Assembly: GCA_027619675.1 (NCBI GenBank) | Contig: JAQCHG010000034.1 | Location: forward strand, 1 to 9,317 | Source: Cyanobacteriota bacterium | Lineage (GTDB): Bacteria > Cyanobacteriota > Cyanobacteriia > Phormidesmidales > Phormidesmidaceae | Direction: 5' to 3' | DNA length: 9,317 bases | Shown: positions 7,624 to 9,317 of the stretch, one piece after another | Numbering within the stretch: the stretch's first letter is position 1 | Layout of the letters: each line of letters starts with the position of its first letter | Made by a program: the position numbers and the translations under genes | Notes under the pieces: generated by a model | The model's database searches: none | The model's input: the letters and a program-made list of their open reading frames with translations, nothing else | Told to the model about the DNA's origin: nothing

Positions 7624-7653
7624 AATATCGCTCCACTCCAGACAGTCGCTCAA
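7624..7653 (-). promoter_or_regulatory. Candidate sigma-70-type promoter for the glucan phosphorylase gene
   Basis: On the - strand, TTGAGC (7653-7648) is followed after 18 bases by GATATT (7629-7624). Each matches its consensus hexamer at four of six positions. A start of transcription near 7617 would give a leader of about 15-20 bases before the ATG at 7602, and would exclude the alternative TTG start at 7653. The match is weak and could be chance. Confidence 0.22.
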
Positions 7654-7770
7654 ATCACAAGCCGCCGCGATCGCCCAAAGGATGGAGTTACGGCCATTGT
7701 GAAGGGGGAACTTAGGGAACCCGCCACCCTTAACACTCTCTTGGGGATTGTGGTTACCCCCCTGGAGACT

Positions 7771-9090
7771 TTAGGGTAATTGTTTCGGCACTTCCACCGG
7801 GTTAATGCCCACCGTAGACACCGTGTCTGCCTCCCCTGTTGGGGCCACTGGGTCCGCCTGCATCCTGGGTACCATTCCCATGAACAACTGCTCGTAACGG
7901 TGCAGGGCCTGCTCAAAGGAATAGGTCTCTAGGGCATGGCGTCGCCCCTGCTGGCCCAAGGCTTCTACCCGCTCAGGCTGGTGATACAGGGCCAAAATCG
8001 CTTCGGCTAGGGCGGTGGGGTTTTCTGGTTCGACCACCACGCCGCCACCGCTGGCCAAAACTGCCTGGGCAGCGGTGCCATGGGCCGGCACTGAGGCAAT
8101 GATGGGCCGTCCACTGGCCAGCAGCACCTGGGTTTTAGAGGGCATATTGAAGCCCACCACATTGCGCTTTTGCATGATCAACCCCACATCCGCCGCCGCC
8201 AACATGGTCGGCAACTCGGCGCGGGGGGCAAAGGGACGCAGCACCACATTGGTTAGCCCTAAGGACTGGCTGTAGTCCGCCAATTCCCCCAGTTGCTGCG
8301 CCTCCCCCGCAATCAAAAACACAATGTCCGACTCTGCTTGGAGGCAGTGGGCCGCCCGGATCACCGTGCGAATCCCCTGGGTACGGGCAATGTTGCCGGA
8401 ATACAGCACCACAAACTTTTGACCCAGATCGTGGGCCTGACGAAACGGATTGTCGTACTTGGGCAGGGGACGAATAAAATTCACGTCCACCCAGTTGGAG
8501 ATGATGGACAGCTTGCGATCGCTCACCCCCTTCCCCAGCAGGTTTTGGCGAAACCCTTCGGCAATGACGCTAATGTGGCTGGCGCTGCCGTAGGCAAACT
8601 TCTCAAGGACTTCAAACACCCGAATCGCCACCGGGTGGGTGATTAGCCCCGTCTGCACCGCCGCTTCCGGCAAGATGTCTTGCAAATTCAGCACCGTGGG
8701 GCAGCGGTACAAACGCCCCAGTACCGCCACGGGCACGGCAGCCGGGAGGGAGGGGCTGGTGGAGAGAATAATATCCGGTCGCCACCCTTGCAGGGCCTGC
8801 AAAAAGCTCAGCACCACAAAACTGCCATCCAGCAGCACCCGCGTCACCAGGCCCGGATTGGGGCGAATCCACACATAGCAGCGCTGAATGGTGACCCCAT
8901 TGCGGACTTCCGTCCGGTAGAGACGCCCACTATAGTCGGGATAAATTTTGCGCTCTGGGTAGTTCGGCATGGCGGTCACCACCCGCACCTCATGCCCCCG
9001 TTGCACTAACCCCTCCGCCAGTTCGGTCATCAGCGGAGCGATGCCAATGGGCTCCGGATGGTAGTTGTAGGAATAGATCAAAATACGCAT
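7771..9090 (-). CDS. Family 4 GT-B glycosyltransferase, WcaI/WbuB-like
   Basis: This 439-residue cytoplasmic or membrane-associated glycosyltransferase probably adds a sugar during synthesis of an exopolysaccharide or O-antigen-like glycan. The N-terminal Rossmann half begins MRILIYSYNYHPEPIG, then LAEGLVQRGHEVRVVTAMPNYP and LNLQDILPEAA (135-144), all typical of the WcaI/WbuB group. The C-terminal donor-binding half starts near VVLYSGNIARTQGI (227-240) and includes FLIAGEA, AAADVGLIM and MPSKTQVLLASGRPIIASV (316-334), the usual donor-site region. A Pro- and acid-rich tail (about 405-439) follows the fold. No signal peptide or clear membrane helix is seen. ATG 9090 is chosen over a TTG at 9123: it has an AGG seven bases upstream, and the family signature begins at that Met. 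It lies upstream of glgP on the same strand, 168 bases away. Donor and acceptor sugars cannot be read from sequence. Confidence 0.92.
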   Translation of the reverse strand: MRILIYSYNYHPEPIGIAPLMTELAEGLVQRGHEVRVVTAMPNYPERKIYPDYSGRLYRTEVRNGVTIQRCYVWIRPNPGLVTRVLLDGSFVVLSFLQALQGWRPDIILSTSPSLPAAVPVAVLGRLYRCPTVLNLQDILPEAAVQTGLITHPVAIRVFEVLEKFAYGSASHISVIAEGFRQNLLGKGVSDRKLSIISNWVDVNFIRPLPKYDNPFRQAHDLGQKFVVLYSGNIARTQGIRTVIRAAHCLQAESDIVFLIAGEAQQLGELADYSQSLGLTNVVLRPFAPRAELPTMLAAADVGLIMQKRNVVGFNMPSKTQVLLASGRPIIASVPAHGTAAQAVLASGGGVVVEPENPTALAEAILALYHQPERVEALGQQGRRHALETYSFEQALHRYEQLFMGMVPRMQADPVAPTGEADTVSTVGINPVEVPKQLP

Positions 9091-9203
9091 GAAAAAACCT
9101 GTACGAACTCGCGTCTGGATCAATTGCCCCCAACTAGGGGTTGTAGCCTTTACATATCAAGCAGTCTGGCCTTAATTCTCCGCAGTCCCTAGTTTTCCCG
9201 GAG

Positions 9204-9244
9204 GCTTCAAGGAAACTTCAACGGCCTTTCAAGCTTCCGTTAAG
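9204..9244. promoter_or_regulatory. Four 8-base direct repeats at 11-base period; putative response-regulator site
   Basis: Four imperfect repeats begin at 9204, 9215, 9226 and 9237, each 8 bases with 3-base spacers. On the + strand they read GCTTCAAG, ACTTCAAC, CTTTCAAG and CCGTTAAG. On the - strand the core is CTTRAA or GTTGAA, the first being CTTAACGG. The 11-base period (about one helical turn) with 8+3 layout is the architecture of PhoB/OmpR-type sites, including the cyanobacterial Pho box described as repeats of the type PyTTAAPyPy. A weaker fifth copy may occur at 9193-9200. The array lies in the divergent spacer, so it could control the glycosyltransferase, the partial + strand gene, or both. 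I see no good -10 element at the expected distance. Confidence 0.4.
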
Positions 9245-9270
9245 GCTCCCCGCCCTCAGAGGTCCCATCC

Positions 9271-9317
9271 ATGTGGAATCCCCTCCGATTGATTGAAACC
9301 CTCAGCTTCTTCGCCGA
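9271..9317 (+). CDS. N-terminal fragment of an unidentified protein, 3' end outside window
   Basis: An ATG at 9271 opens a frame that stays open to the window end, giving only 15 complete codons (MWNPLRLIETLSFFA). A good ribosome site, AGAGG at 9258-9262, lies eight bases before it, which supports a real gene start. It is divergent from the glycosyltransferase gene, with about 180 bases between. Too little is visible to assign a family. The short stretch is mildly hydrophobic but not a signal peptide by itself. Confidence 0.55.
   Translation, partial: MWNPLRLIETLSFFA

Larger units (their letters stand above)
328..8522. repeat. HIP1 octamers (GCGATCGC), 13 copies across the window
   Basis: Exact GCGATCGC copies start at 328, 510, 1170, 2144, 2354, 3324, 4291, 4735, 5458, 6184, 6886, 7667 and 8515. 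One per roughly 720 bases is far above chance and is the known mark of many cyanobacterial genomes. Most lie inside coding regions; those at 4291 and 7667 are intergenic. The copy at 4291 is extended to an 18-base palindrome. Near-miss GCGATCGT forms occur at about 378 and 6319 and are not counted. Confidence 0.95.

Noticed and set aside
7650..7916. 88-codon - strand frame between the glycosyltransferase and glgP
   Set aside because: It overlaps the end of the glycosyltransferase in another frame and is Arg, Ser and Trp rich with no family resemblance. The gap itself (7603-7770) shows only a HIP1 site and a weak promoter candidate.
9127..9143. Inverted repeat CCCC-AACTA-GGGG with an alternative CAAC/GTTG pairing
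   Set aside because: Arms of four bases are too short to separate from chance in GC-rich DNA, and no tail or partner motif supports a role.
9149..9156. TTTACATA, a match to half of the RpaB HLR1 site
   Set aside because: HLR1 needs two such octamers two bases apart; no second copy is present on either side.

Overview
The window reads as chromosomal DNA of a cyanobacterium. It is GC-rich (about 60% by eye). It carries 13 exact copies of the cyanobacterial HIP1 octamer GCGATCGC, about one per 720 bases. One gene encodes a CRR6-like protein, an NDH-1 assembly family known from cyanobacteria and chloroplasts. I see no mobile elements, tRNA or rRNA genes, or CRISPR arrays. Most genes are ordinary housekeeping or metabolic genes, and coding density is high with no gene-free stretch above 300 bases.

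Layout, left to right. (1) On the + strand there is the C-terminal part of an M20 amidohydrolase, cut by the window edge. It is followed 63 bases later by a complete M17 aminopeptidase. The pair may work together on peptide or N-acyl amino acid turnover. (2) A Uma2-type (DUF820) PD-(D/E)XK nuclease-fold gene, also on +, runs convergently towards wecB. (3) wecB (UDP-GlcNAc 2-epimerase) on the - strand is divergent from a small + strand CRR6-like gene. The 107-base spacer holds an 18-base perfect palindrome centred on HIP1, followed by a T-run in the wecB direction. (4) The CRR6-like gene converges on an alpha-glucan phosphorylase gene (-). Between them is a strong two-way intrinsic terminator. 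(5) Upstream of the phosphorylase, also on -, is a WcaI/WbuB-like GT-B glycosyltransferase. A 180-base divergent spacer separates it from a + strand gene that runs off the right edge. That spacer holds four 8-base repeats at an exact 11-base period, laid out like a binding site for a PhoB/OmpR-type regulator.

Together the right-hand two thirds has a carbohydrate theme: WecB makes UDP-ManNAc for surface polysaccharide, the glycosyltransferase probably builds a surface glycan, and GlgP breaks down glycogen. The genes are not tightly packed into one operon, so a shared pathway is only a suggestion. I found no convincing new multi-gene system. The most unusual signals are the 11-base phased repeat array near the right edge and the terminator-like hairpin in the wecB leader. 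Several reading frames can be extended to upstream TTG codons, or in one case an upstream ATG, but are better started at internal ATGs.
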